Assembly: GCA_003485325.1 (NCBI GenBank)
Contig: DMZI01000068.1
Span: forward strand, 1 to 34,808
DNA length: 34,808 bases
Direction: 5' to 3'
From: Desulfotomaculum sp.
GTDB lineage: Bacteria; Bacillota; Desulfotomaculia; Desulfotomaculales; Nap2-2B
Positions within the stretch are counted from its first letter, which is position 1; each line of letters starts with the position of its first letter. This document shows, piece by piece, positions 1-7,576 of this stretch. The position numbers and the translations under genes are program-made. Below the pieces are notes generated by a model. It saw only the letters and a program-made list of their open reading frames with translations, searched no databases and had not been told where the DNA came from.

Positions 1-40
1 AGCGATTTCGTTCTTCTTGTGTATTGTCGGAGCGGAGCAT

Positions 41-75
41 CTTAAGTGAGCGGCGCCAATGCCATGTCTAACAGG
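41..75. repeat. Possible degenerate copy of the dispersed intergenic repeat (module A-like)
   Basis: This stretch contains CTTAAGTGAGCGGCGCCA followed by TCTAACAGG after a short interruption. It resembles the GCGGCGCCATCTAAAAGG part of the repeat after purD (31895-31937). The CTTAAG core also appears in module B elsewhere in the window. The match is short and gapped, so this is the weakest copy. Confidence 0.3.
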
Positions 76-219
76 TTTACTAAATTGTTACAAGTTGGAG
101 GAAATAAGGCAAAAACTAAAGTAAAAAACCAAATGCAGAACTGCGCAGTTGACCGTTTTCGGAAAAGATATTCGATTATCCGGCGCTATTACAAAGTAAT
201 AAATGAAAATAATAAATGA
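64..219 (+). pseudogene. Possible N-terminal remnant of the ubiB/aarF-like gene (51-codon ORF)
   Basis: A 51-codon ORF ends in a TGA that overlaps the ATG of the next ORF (ATGA at 216-219). Its later part reads RFRKRYSIIRRYYKVI, which resembles the basic, Tyr/Arg-rich start of Firmicute UbiB/AarF proteins. The middle of such a protein, including the kinase-like core, is not present between here and 216. I infer that this may be the 5' end of the same gene, joined to its 3' end by an internal deletion of roughly 270-300 codons. The direct repeat AATAAATGAA at 198-207 and 211-220 lies at the candidate junction. The resemblance rests on a short segment from memory, so it could instead be a chance ORF. 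Confidence 0.3.
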
Positions 220-936
220 ATGAAGAAAGTAGAATTATAGCCGGCGACTTATTTCTTACCCTGGTAGGCAGGGATGCGGACAGCGTTGCAAAGGCTGTCC
301 TGGCCCTGGGAGCTGTTCCTGAAGATGTTGACAAAATTCTTCTGCAGCGTGATATTGAATTGCTTCAGGAAAAATATTATACTACTTCTCTAGACCGGAT
401 CAGCTTAAAAGTGGCAATTGGCGATCTTATGGAAGTGATTTTTAAATACCGGGTACGTATTCTGCCCGAATTCATTATGCTTGCAAAGTCGTTGATGACA
501 CTGGAAGGAGTGATTCAGGAACTTGCCCCCGGTTTAAACATTGTTTCAATGGCTGAGCCTTTTGCGCGAAAACTTGTTTCTGAAAGATATAAAAAAGGAT
601 CTGCCTGAAAAAGCCAGGAAGGCATTACTGGATTTAAGTGAAGCAATTTATAAGTTTCCTAAGCGGATTGAGCAAATATTGGACAATCTTGCTCAGGGGG
701 AAATAAAAATAAACCTAAAAGTGGATCATAGCTATCCAAATGAAAAAAACTCACTGTACAGTACAAATGTATTTGTCACCCAGTTATGGTTGATTATCGC
801 AATACTGCTAATTGGTTCAGTTCTTTTGGCTTTGAACGGGACTTTTGTCCTTGGTGATTTTCCGGTAGTTAAAACGGGTTTTATCGCTTCCGGGTCCATA
901 CTGGTTTTTCTTGCGCTATACACATTGCGCAAATGA
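216..936 (+). pseudogene. C-terminal half of a UbiB/AarF (ABC1 kinase-like) protein, truncated and frameshifted
   Basis: Two overlapping frames together give the C-terminal part of an AarF/UbiB-type atypical kinase. Frame one (216-608) carries the helical segment with DLFLTLVGRDAD, EKYYTTSL and LEGVIQELAPGLNIV, then AEPFARKLVSERY. The family continues in the next frame from about 586 with KKDLPEKARKALLDLSEAI and ends with two membrane segments (about residues 77-99 and 110-128 of the 541-936 frame), typical of the C-terminus of these membrane-associated proteins. The switch is +1 and falls in the A6 run at 591-596, so one extra base is the simplest cause. The ATP-binding and catalytic motifs that should precede residue 1 are absent. 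An in-frame TAA lies directly upstream of the ATG. A full family member has about 550 residues. It is probably a pseudogene, although an assembly error could explain the frameshift. Confidence 0.8.
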
Positions 937-942
937 GCAAAA

Positions 943-1032
943 AGACATCCATCCCGCTGAAGTGACGCCTGCTACAAGGATGAAAATTTATCAATAAAGG
1001 GAGGTCAATGCCTTAAGCGCGATCAGGATAGA
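943..1032. repeat. Dispersed intergenic repeat, modules A and B
   Basis: Module A (943-969) matches the sequence at 31895-31921 at 23 of 27 positions. Module B (976-1023) matches 34396-34443 at 41 of 48 positions without a gap, and six of the seven differences are transitions. Module A can fold into a small hairpin around 955-964 with one G-U pair. The element fills the space between the ubiB remnant and the 3' end of ylbJ. It has no coding potential that I can see. Confidence 0.7.
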
Positions 1033-1034
1033 TT

Positions 1035-2312
1035 TTACATGTTTCTAAAAAATAATTTTTTGCATAAACAGATAATAGTCGATCCTGCTAAAAAGGTTAC
1101 TAAGATTAAACCGCAAACAGCCAGCAGAAGAGGCAAAAATGTCCACAGGGAAGGATTTAGGGCTTGTTGAGTCAATGCAGCCCGGGCTGCTGGTGAAATA
1201 AGGCGAAAAAACAAGTTTGTATAAATTGCTGCAAGAAAGGCATGAGCAAGCCGGGTCAGGATAAAAGGTTTCATTCTGATATCGGTTTCAGAAATCACAC
1301 TTGCTACCTGGGCGTGAATAGAAATTCCGCTCCACGCCAGAATTATGGCAATCACCATAAGTTGTTGCAGTAAAGGGGCTTCTGACGCTGCAGCAAGTTT
1401 TGCTCCAACAGTCATTTCTATTAAACCGCTTGTTAGAGATGGCAATATTGATGAAGAAAAACCCAGCGGGATCAGGATAAGCCCCAACTTGCCGGCGATA
1501 AAATTAATAAATCCTGCCTGTTCTAACAACTGGATTAAAACAGCAAATATTGTTATAAATCCGCCGATGTTAAGAAGGCTTGAAATAGAGTTTTTCACGG
1601 CGTCACCTATTATTTTTCCCGGGGAACGGTTTTCCAGCCTGTAGATGCGAAACAGTTCGGAAAAAGCTCTGGCCAGGGGAAACCCCTTTTCAGTGGGCGC
1701 CGCAATTTTTTCGGGGTCGTTTTTTCCGTAAAAGCGCAGAAAAAGGCCCAGGGTCAGGTTCGCTGTGTAATGGGCTGCAGCAATTACAGGCCCAAGCTCA
1801 GGTTTGTTGAGCATGCCGACGGCAACAGCCACGAGCATAAAAAGAGGGCTTGAATTGTTTGTAAACGAAACCAGCCGTTCCGCTTCAATACGCGTACAGA
1901 GGCGCTGGGAACGCAAACGGGCTGTTATCATTGCCCCAATAGGGCAGCCGGAAGTATAACCCACTGCAAGTACAAAAGAACCGCTTCCCGGAACGTTGAA
2001 GAGAGGCCGCATTAAAGGCTCCATCAATGCGCCAAGGAAATGGACCATGCCGAAACTTAACAGCAAATCAGAGATAACCAGAAAAGGCAGAAGCGAGGGA
2101 AAAACTATGTTAAACCATAGATTGACGCCCGTCAAAGCTCCCTGATAGACGGTCTTCGGCTGTATAATCATTCCTGCAGCCAGCGTAATGATACAGATCA
2201 ACCAAAAAAATTGTTCCCTGCGGCGGTAGTCGGAAGTCAAAAAAATAAGTAAATATCTTTTAAAGACTATTAAGCTGGTTAACAGAAGAAGTAAAATGAT
2301 CAGAACCCACAT
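1035..2312 (-). CDS. ylbJ: Sporulation integral membrane protein YlbJ
   Basis: This is a polytopic membrane protein of the YlbJ family, with nucleoside-recognition (Gate) type repeats. In Bacillus subtilis YlbJ is needed for spore cortex formation and heat resistance. Visible hallmarks are many hydrophobic segments, the conserved loop GYTSGCPIGAMITARL, the FTNNSSPLFML segment and, in the C-terminal half, AWSGISIHAQVASV. I place the start at the ATG at 2310-2312 (425 residues). AAAGGGG precedes it by about nine bases, and an upstream TTG at 2346-2348 would fall at the predicted transcription start. A sigma-E-like promoter sits directly upstream, which fits mother-cell expression. The gene stands alone, and its stop lies right next to the module A/B repeat. 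Confidence 0.9.
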   Translation of the reverse strand: MWVLIILLLLLTSLIVFKRYLLIFLTSDYRRREQFFWLICIITLAAGMIIQPKTVYQGALTGVNLWFNIVFPSLLPFLVISDLLLSFGMVHFLGALMEPLMRPLFNVPGSGSFVLAVGYTSGCPIGAMITARLRSQRLCTRIEAERLVSFTNNSSPLFMLVAVAVGMLNKPELGPVIAAAHYTANLTLGLFLRFYGKNDPEKIAAPTEKGFPLARAFSELFRIYRLENRSPGKIIGDAVKNSISSLLNIGGFITIFAVLIQLLEQAGFINFIAGKLGLILIPLGFSSSILPSLTSGLIEMTVGAKLAAASEAPLLQQLMVIAIILAWSGISIHAQVASVISETDIRMKPFILTRLAHAFLAAIYTNLFFRLISPAARAALTQQALNPSLWTFLPLLLAVCGLILVTFLAGSTIICLCKKLFFRNM

Positions 2313-2352
2313 GCTGTCAGGCCCCTTTGCTCCAAAGCCTCTTTTCAAATGA

Positions 2353-2381
2353 TATATATGGGTTCCGGTCTTTCAATATGT
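2353..2381 (-). promoter_or_regulatory. Sigma-E-like promoter of ylbJ
   Basis: On the minus strand ACATATT (-35 region, 2381-2375) is followed after 14 bases by CATATATA (-10 region, 2360-2353). The B. subtilis sigma-E consensus is KMATATT, 14-15 bases, CATACAHT, so the match is 6 of 7 and 6 of 8 with correct spacing. The expected transcript start near 2346 leaves a leader of about 34 bases before the ATG at 2312. The known sigma-E control of ylbJ in Bacillus supports the call. Confidence 0.45.
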
Positions 2382-2471
2382 TGGGATCGTTTTTGCAGAT
2401 AATCTATTTATTACGCTTTTCACTTTTAAACGTGTTCTTAAGTTGGGAAAAAAGGGTGGTCTTAGGGCAGT

Positions 2472-3194
2472 TTGAAAATTTATGCTATCAGCGATCTCCA
2501 CCTTTCTTTTATTAAAACTCCTGATCCGGATAATTGGCAGCCTGAATTACAGTATAAAGCGATGAGTGAAATAAACGGGGAATGGGAATCTCACGCTTTA
2601 AGAATTTATCATAACTGGCGCAAGATTATAGGGCCGGATGACGTGGTTTTAGTTCCGGGCGATATTTCATGGGCGATGCGCCTTGATCAGGCGCATCCGG
2701 ATCTTAATTTTCTCGGGCTTTTGCCGGGACTAATAATTTGTGTCCAGGGAAATCATGATTACTGGTGGCAGAGTATTTCAAAAGCGAGGAAAAGCCTCCC
2801 CCCGAACATGCGCCTGATCAGGAATGATCATTTTTCCCTTGGCGACATAGTCGTCTGCGGTACCAGGGGATGGTTGTGTCCCGGAAGTGACTATTTTCAA
2901 CCGGGGGACATGAAAATCTACTTGCGGGAATTGGGCCGGCTCGAAAAATCACTTGCCAGCGCAGGCGCTTCCGAACAAGAGATTATTGTTATGATGCATT
3001 ACATGCCGACTAATGAGAAGCACGAATACAGCGGTTTTATTGAACTATTACAAAAGTACGGAGTAAGAAAGGTCGTTTACGGACACCTCCACGCCAAGTC
3101 TTGCCGTTTCCGTCTTCCGGATTATGCCTGGGAAATTTCTTTTTACCTGGTTAGCGCAGATTATTTAAATTTTGCTCCCCGTTTGCTTACTTAA
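2472..3194 (+). CDS. Calcineurin-like metallophosphoesterase (COG1768-like)
   Basis: This is a predicted cytoplasmic metal-dependent phosphohydrolase of 240 residues; the substrate is unknown. The five phosphoesterase motifs are all present in order: DLH at residues 8-10, PGDISW near 62, QGNHDYWW near 92, MMHYMP near 175 and YGHLHAK near 203. These supply the ligands for a two-metal centre. I take the TTG at 2472 as start because KIYAISDLH, the first strand of the fold, begins right after it, and TAGGG lies a few bases upstream. The gene ends tail to tail with the aminotransferase. The two stop codons share the palindrome TTAA at 3191-3194. Confidence 0.85.
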   Translation: MKIYAISDLHLSFIKTPDPDNWQPELQYKAMSEINGEWESHALRIYHNWRKIIGPDDVVLVPGDISWAMRLDQAHPDLNFLGLLPGLIICVQGNHDYWWQSISKARKSLPPNMRLIRNDHFSLGDIVVCGTRGWLCPGSDYFQPGDMKIYLRELGRLEKSLASAGASEQEIIVMMHYMPTNEKHEYSGFIELLQKYGVRKVVYGHLHAKSCRFRLPDYAWEISFYLVSADYLNFAPRLLT

Positions 3195-4375
3195 AGGCCA
3201 ACTTCTTTCGCTAAATCAGTAAAGGCGGGCAGGGAATTAATTACCGTTTGCCGGGGGACGCTATAAGAAAGTCGAAAATAACCCCTTAGGCCAAACCCCT
3301 TGCCGGGAACGAGTAAAATATTGAATTTTTTTGCTGCCTGCACAAATTCGAGATCATCTGCCAAAGGCGATTCGGGGAACATGTAGAAAGCTCCTTTGGG
3401 TTTAACCATTTTGAAACCAAGTTTTGTTAAATGGGTGTATAGAAGATCTCTTTTTTCAAGGTATCCGCTGAGATCCACCTGCTCCTTCTGCAAATGGGCG
3501 ACAAGTCGCTGCATCAGGGCAGGGGCATTGACAAAGCCCAGCGTACGGTTACAGAAAACCATGCCTTCAATAAGTTGGCCGGCATCGGCGGCTTCCGGGT
3601 GTACCGCTATGTAGCCAATCCGTTCACCGGCCAGGCCGAGGTCTTTACTGTGTGAAGTAACCAGAATACTGTTTGCCGCATAATTAAATACAGGAGGCGC
3701 CTTTACCCCGTCGTAGACAATCCTGGCATATGGTTCATCTGAAATCAGGTAAATGGTGGTACCCAACTCGGATTCTTTTTGCTTTAAAACAGCTGCTAAT
3801 CCTTTAAGACAGCCGGAATCATATACAACCCCTGTGGGGTTATTGGGGGAATTAATAATAATTGCTTTTGTTTTTGAGGTAATAGCGGCCCCTATTGCAT
3901 TTAAGTCAGGTTGGAAATCGGCCTTGGTCGGGACCTCTTTAATAACTCCGTTGTGGTTATCGACGTAGAATTTGTATTCTACGAAATAGGGTACAAGAAT
4001 AATTACTTCATCCCCGGGATTTAAAATAGTTTTAAATACAACATTTAGTCCGCCGCCGGCGCCGCAGGTCATGATAATGTGTGATGAATCAAGCGGTAAG
4101 CCTGTTTTTTCAGCCAGGTTGCTGGCTATTGCTTTCCGGGTTGTTTCGTATCCCGAATTGCTCATGTAACCGTGCATTCCCGGCAAAGGGTTATTGGCCA
4201 ATTTTTTAAGCATTTCCCGGAAAGCTGGCGGTGGTTCCGTATCTGGGTTGCCGAGGGTGAAATCGTACACTTTTTCCGGACCCAAAATATTTCGCAGACG
4301 TTCTCCTTCTTCAAACATTAGTCTTATCCATGAAGCGTTGGCCAGATTTTCGTTTATTTTATTGCTGATCGGCAT
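3191..4375 (-). CDS. Pyridoxal-phosphate-dependent class I aminotransferase
   Basis: This 394-residue fold-type I aminotransferase belongs to the COG0436 group, which contains aspartate and other amino acid transaminases. It has the Asn/Pro motif in IINSPNNPTGVVY, the Asp of the cofactor ring site in LISDEPYARIV, and the Schiff-base lysine in SHSKDLGLAGERIGY near residue 243. The Arg that binds the substrate carboxylate is probably the one in GYFRLSYS near the C-terminus. AAAGGAG lies nine bases before the ATG. It reads away from the HAD phosphatase at 4460. The substrate cannot be set from sequence alone. Confidence 0.9.
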   Translation of the reverse strand: MPISNKINENLANASWIRLMFEEGERLRNILGPEKVYDFTLGNPDTEPPPAFREMLKKLANNPLPGMHGYMSNSGYETTRKAIASNLAEKTGLPLDSSHIIMTCGAGGGLNVVFKTILNPGDEVIILVPYFVEYKFYVDNHNGVIKEVPTKADFQPDLNAIGAAITSKTKAIIINSPNNPTGVVYDSGCLKGLAAVLKQKESELGTTIYLISDEPYARIVYDGVKAPPVFNYAANSILVTSHSKDLGLAGERIGYIAVHPEAADAGQLIEGMVFCNRTLGFVNAPALMQRLVAHLQKEQVDLSGYLEKRDLLYTHLTKLGFKMVKPKGAFYMFPESPLADDLEFVQAAKKFNILLVPGKGFGLRGYFRLSYSVPRQTVINSLPAFTDLAKEVGL

Positions 4376-4423
4376 TAATAATTCTCCTTTGTTGGGATAT
4401 TCAGTGTTTTCTATGTAAAATCC

Positions 4424-4432
4424 TGCTATAAT
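4424..4432 (+). promoter_or_regulatory. Extended -10 promoter for the HAD phosphatase gene
   Basis: TGCTATAAT is an exact extended -10 element, with TGn immediately before TATAAT at 4427-4432. No good -35 hexamer lies 16-18 bases upstream, which extended -10 promoters tolerate. The predicted transcript start is near 4439, about 20 bases before the gene's ATG. Confidence 0.5.
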
Positions 4433-4459
4433 ACTTAAAATAAAAAAGAGGTTTTTTTG

Positions 4460-5092
4460 ATGACAATTTCGGTAGCACTGTTTGATCTGGACGGGACTTT
4501 GGTAGATTCCCTTCCTTTTATCATGAACACTTACAACCTTGTTTTTAAAAAACTGAACCTTCCCTGGACCGAAATAGAGCTGATCAAATGGATTGGCCGG
4601 CCGCTTAGGGAAATCGCCTCATTTTTTGCCGGCGAGAAAAAAGACGAGTTTTTAAAGCTCTACGAGAAATATTATAACCTTGACTTTGAAAATAACATAA
4701 GCCCTTTTCCAGGCACTATTGAGATGTTGGAATTTCTTAAAATAAACGGATTCCTTTTGGGCATAGTCACATCAAAAGGCAAAGAAGGAGCTATGCGCAC
4801 TGTTGAAGTAACCGGAATGGATAATTATATGGATGTTGTTATAACCGCTCATGATGTTTATGTGCATAAACCTTTCCCTGATCCGATTCTGAAAGCGCTC
4901 GAAATATTGAATGTTCCCCCCGGGCAGTCGCTGTATATAGGTGACAGCTACCATGATATTAAGGCCGGCCTTGAAGCCGGTACGACTACCCTGGCAGTAA
5001 CCTGGGGCATAAACACCAGGGAAGAACTGGCGGCTTTAAACCCTGACGGTCTGCTCGAAAGCTGGGCTGACCTTAAAAAATTTTTAGTTTAA
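4460..5092 (+). CDS. HAD-superfamily phosphatase (PpaX/phosphoglycolate phosphatase-like)
   Basis: This is a cytoplasmic HAD hydrolase of 210 residues with an alpha-helical cap (subclass I). Motif I is FDLDGTLVDS, with nucleophile Asp9 and Asp11. Motif II is the Thr/Ser in GIVTSKGKEGA. Motif III is the lysine in VHKPFPDPI. Motif IV is GDSYHDIKAG. This set is shared by phosphoglycolate phosphatases and PpaX-type pyrophosphatases, and the sequence does not decide between them. I prefer the ATG at 4460 over the TTG one codon upstream; AAGAGG lies eight bases before it. A bidirectional terminator follows the stop. Confidence 0.85.
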   Translation: MTISVALFDLDGTLVDSLPFIMNTYNLVFKKLNLPWTEIELIKWIGRPLREIASFFAGEKKDEFLKLYEKYYNLDFENNISPFPGTIEMLEFLKINGFLLGIVTSKGKEGAMRTVEVTGMDNYMDVVITAHDVYVHKPFPDPILKALEILNVPPGQSLYIGDSYHDIKAGLEAGTTTLAVTWGINTREELAALNPDGLLESWADLKKFLV

Positions 5093-5100
5093 AATTAAAA

Positions 5101-5135
5101 CGGCGAAAGCGCTTAAACACTTCCGCCGCATTTTT
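5101..5135. terminator. Bidirectional intrinsic terminator between convergent genes
   Basis: CGGCGAAAG (5101-5109) pairs with CTTCCGCCG (5120-5128) with one mismatch. On the plus strand ATTTTTG follows. On the minus strand the stem is followed by TTTTAATTTT. It lies between the ends of the HAD phosphatase (+) and the 3-hydroxyacyl-CoA dehydrogenase (-) and can serve both. Confidence 0.65.
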
Positions 5136-5145
5136 GCCGTAAAAA

Positions 5146-5997
5146 TTATTTGTAATTATAAAAACCTTTGCCTGATTTGCGTCCAAAATGACCTGCACGG
5201 ACCAGTTTACGCAGCAGAGGGCAAGCGCGGTATTTAGAATCCTGAGTTTCCTGGAAGAGTGTATCAGCTATTAACAGTGTCGTATCCAGGCCAATTAAGT
5301 CTGCCAGAGCCAGAGGGCCGATAGGATGGTTTGCGCCCAGCACCATTCCCTTATCGATATCTTCCGCTGACGCTACGCCCTCCGAAAGGACAAACATAGC
5401 TTCATTGAGCATTGGGATCAGAATACGGTTGACAACGAAAAGGGGAGCCTCATTAACCATGATCGGTTGCTTGCCCATTTTTTCCGCAAGGTCAAATGTA
5501 AGCTTAACTGTTTCCTCAGCAGTGTCTGCTCCCTTGGTCACTTCCACAAGCTTCATTACCGGTACCGGATTGAAGAAATGCATGCCGATGAATTTATCCG
5601 GCCGTTTGGTGGCTGAAGCCATTTCGGTGATTGAAAGGCCGGATGTGTTGGAAGCAAAATATGTAGATGGAGGACAGATCTTTTCCAGTTCACCAAAAAC
5701 AACTTTTTTAAGATCCATTTTTTCTATTATTGCTTCAACGATAAAATCCGCTTCAGCCAAAACGTTCGGGTCTACAGTTCCCTTGACCCGGCCAAAGATA
5801 GCGTGAGCTTCTTCTGCGCTGAGTCGGTTTTTCTGTACATCCCTGTCCAGATTTTTGCGGATTGTATTTAAGCCGTTAGAGACAAAATTGTCCGCAATGT
5901 CTCGCATAATAACGTTAAATCCTGCCTTTGACGCGACCTGGGCAATACCCGCCCCCATGATACCTGCGCCTAATACTCCAAATGTCTTAATTGCCAA
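5146..5997 (-). CDS. hbd: 3-hydroxybutyryl-CoA dehydrogenase
   Basis: This 283-residue NAD(P)-dependent dehydrogenase interconverts acetoacetyl-CoA and 3-hydroxybutyryl-CoA in the cytoplasm. The N-terminal Rossmann motif is GVLGAGIMGAGIAQ (Gly10, Gly12, Gly15). The catalytic His is in GMHFFNPVPVMKLVE near residue 138. The C-terminal domain includes VVNRILIPMLNEA and ends with the family signature GRKSGKGFYNYK. Length equals that of clostridial Hbd. The start is TTG at 5995-5997, with AAGGGAGG nine bases upstream. No thiolase, crotonase or acyl-CoA dehydrogenase is adjacent, so the gene is an isolated member of a butyrate, beta-oxidation or related pathway. Confidence 0.92.
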   Translation of the reverse strand: MAIKTFGVLGAGIMGAGIAQVASKAGFNVIMRDIADNFVSNGLNTIRKNLDRDVQKNRLSAEEAHAIFGRVKGTVDPNVLAEADFIVEAIIEKMDLKKVVFGELEKICPPSTYFASNTSGLSITEMASATKRPDKFIGMHFFNPVPVMKLVEVTKGADTAEETVKLTFDLAEKMGKQPIMVNEAPLFVVNRILIPMLNEAMFVLSEGVASAEDIDKGMVLGANHPIGPLALADLIGLDTTLLIADTLFQETQDSKYRACPLLRKLVRAGHFGRKSGKGFYNYK

Positions 5998-6143
5998 TTA
6001 CTTAAACCTCCCTTAAAACTTTTTATCTGTGCAAAGCTTTAACCATTGGGAAAAACTGTTTTGCATCAGAAATTTTTATGTCTATTATTTTTTCTATATA
6101 AAAGGGAATAAGTCCTCTTTTTTATTAAAAATATCAGTCATAA

Positions 6144-6152
6144 TGATATAAT
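6144..6152 (+). promoter_or_regulatory. Extended -10 promoter of lspA-rluD
   Basis: TGATATAAT is an exact extended -10 (TGn plus TATAAT at 6147-6152) about 35 bases before the lspA start. No convincing -35 hexamer is visible. The predicted transcript start is near 6159. Confidence 0.5.
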
Positions 6153-6186
6153 ATAAAACAAGGTTACAGTTAAAGGACGAATCAAT

Positions 6187-6630
6187 TTGCTGCTTTTTCT
6201 TTTAATAGCCCTTTTAGCGGATCAACTGGCCAAGAATATTATCCAGAAAGTAATGTCAGTGGGGCAGTCAGTCTCGGTTTTTCCGTTTTTTTACCTTACA
6301 TATACACGCAACCCGGGCGCCGCCTTTGGACTCTTTGCGTACCGGACCAACATTTTAATAACAATCACCATTCTTGTAGTTGTTGTTATGGCGGCCATAC
6401 TGCTTGTACGGCCAATTGCCAGGGAAAAAAAACTGATCAGAATAGGCATGGGGCTGATTATCGGCGGAGCCTTGAGCAATCTGATTGACCGCCTGCAATT
6501 TGGGATGGTTATAGATTATCTTGACTTTCGTATGTGGCCGGTTTTTAATCTTGCCGATACGGCAATTTTTATTGGCGCCTGCCTTTTGTTTAAGGAGATT
6601 TGGTATGGAGAGACATTACGAGGTAGATGA
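6187..6630 (+). CDS. lspA: Lipoprotein signal peptidase (signal peptidase II)
   Basis: LspA is an aspartic peptidase of the cytoplasmic membrane that removes the signal peptide from lipid-modified prolipoproteins. The 147-residue protein has four hydrophobic segments. The family blocks are TRNPGAAFG near residue 40, GGALSNLIDRL with the first catalytic Asp near 101, and FNLADTAI with the second Asp near 123. The start is TTG at 6187, with AAAGGA nine bases upstream. Its first residues are slightly shorter than usual but the first DQLAKN helix is intact. The 3' end overlaps rluD by 26 bases, an arrangement common in bacteria, and implies coupled translation. Confidence 0.95.
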   Translation: MLLFLLIALLADQLAKNIIQKVMSVGQSVSVFPFFYLTYTRNPGAAFGLFAYRTNILITITILVVVVMAAILLVRPIAREKKLIRIGMGLIIGGALSNLIDRLQFGMVIDYLDFRMWPVFNLADTAIFIGACLLFKEIWYGETLRGR

Positions 6631-7507
6631 GTCAGATGCGGGACAACGGCTTGATCTTTACCTCGTTCATCAGAATCCTGCCTTAAGCCGTTCCCATGTC
6701 CAAAATTTAATAGCCGGCGGGAATGTATTCGTAAACGGCGATTCAGCAAAACCGGGCAGCCGGTTGAAAGCCGGTGACGAAGTTATCCTGCGTGAAATTC
6801 AGCCGAAGGATCCTATTCCTGTACCCGAACCCATTGCCCTGGACATTTATTATGAAGACAGTGATCTTGTCGTAATAAACAAACCAAGAGGCATGGTTGT
6901 CCACCCGGCGGCGGGGAATTATTCCGGAACACTGGTAAATGCCCTTTTATTCCACTGCCATAATCTCTCCGGTATTAACGGGGTGTTCCGCCCAGGCATT
7001 ATCCACAGACTGGATAAAGATACTTCCGGTTTGCTATTAGTAGCTAAGAATGACGCTTCGCACCTTAATCTAAGCAAGCAGCTCCAGGATCGAACGATTG
7101 TAAGGCGTTATTTGGCTCTGGTACATGGTGTGGTAAAGGAAAACCAGGGGGTTGTAGAAGCGCCTGTAGGAAGACATCCACGCGACCGTAAGCGCATGGC
7201 TGTAACAAAAACAGGCGGGCGGCAGGCGGTTACACACTATGATGTGATCAGTCGTCTTGAGAAAGTTACTTTGCTGAGGGTCAGGCTTGAAACGGGCAGG
7301 ACCCACCAGATCCGTGTACATATGACCCATCTGGGTTACCCGCTGGTAGGTGATACAAAATATGCCCCGTCAAGAAATCATTTTGGCCTTGAGGGACAGT
7401 TTCTTCATGCCCAGGTTTTAGGTTTTAAACATCCATCTTCCGGGGAGTATCTGGAATTTTCTGCCCCGCTGCCTGAAGAATTGGCTGCTTTTCTGGAACA
7501 GTTATAA
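6605..7507 (+). CDS. rluD: Ribosomal large-subunit pseudouridine synthase, RluD family
   Basis: This enzyme converts specific uridines in 23S rRNA to pseudouridine. An S4 RNA-binding domain occupies about residues 12-75 (GQRLDLYLV to GDEVIL). The catalytic domain follows, with HRLDKDTSGLLLVAKN, including the catalytic Asp, near residue 135. RTHQIRVHMTHLGYPLVGD marks the late conserved block. The ATG at 6605 is chosen because AAGGAG lies eight bases upstream and MERHYEVDESDAGQRLD is a typical N-terminus. Upstream in-frame codons would run into lspA and lack a ribosome site. The protein has 300 residues, normal for the family. A 7-bp inverted repeat covers the stop codon but is not followed by a T run. 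Confidence 0.93.
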   Translation: MERHYEVDESDAGQRLDLYLVHQNPALSRSHVQNLIAGGNVFVNGDSAKPGSRLKAGDEVILREIQPKDPIPVPEPIALDIYYEDSDLVVINKPRGMVVHPAAGNYSGTLVNALLFHCHNLSGINGVFRPGIIHRLDKDTSGLLLVAKNDASHLNLSKQLQDRTIVRRYLALVHGVVKENQGVVEAPVGRHPRDRKRMAVTKTGGRQAVTHYDVISRLEKVTLLRVRLETGRTHQIRVHMTHLGYPLVGDTKYAPSRNHFGLEGQFLHAQVLGFKHPSSGEYLEFSAPLPEELAAFLEQL

Positions 7508-7576
7508 GCTTTTAGCTTATCACAACAAGGTCATATTTTCCGTTTAACCCTTGTATATTGTTAGGGGTGTCTTTTT

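Noticed and set aside
139..150. 12-bp palindrome AACTGCGCAGTT as an operator
   Set aside because: It lies in the ubiB decay zone with no promoter nearby; a single short palindrome is weak evidence.
586..600. Programmed ribosomal frameshift in the ubiB-like gene at the A6G slippery run
   Set aside because: A AAA AAG sites promote -1 shifts, but the frame change needed here is +1, and the kinase core is missing anyway. Decay is the better reading.
7504..7520. Perfect 7-bp inverted repeat ATAAGCT/AGCTTAT over the rluD stop as a terminator
   Set aside because: It is AT-rich, short and not followed by a T run.
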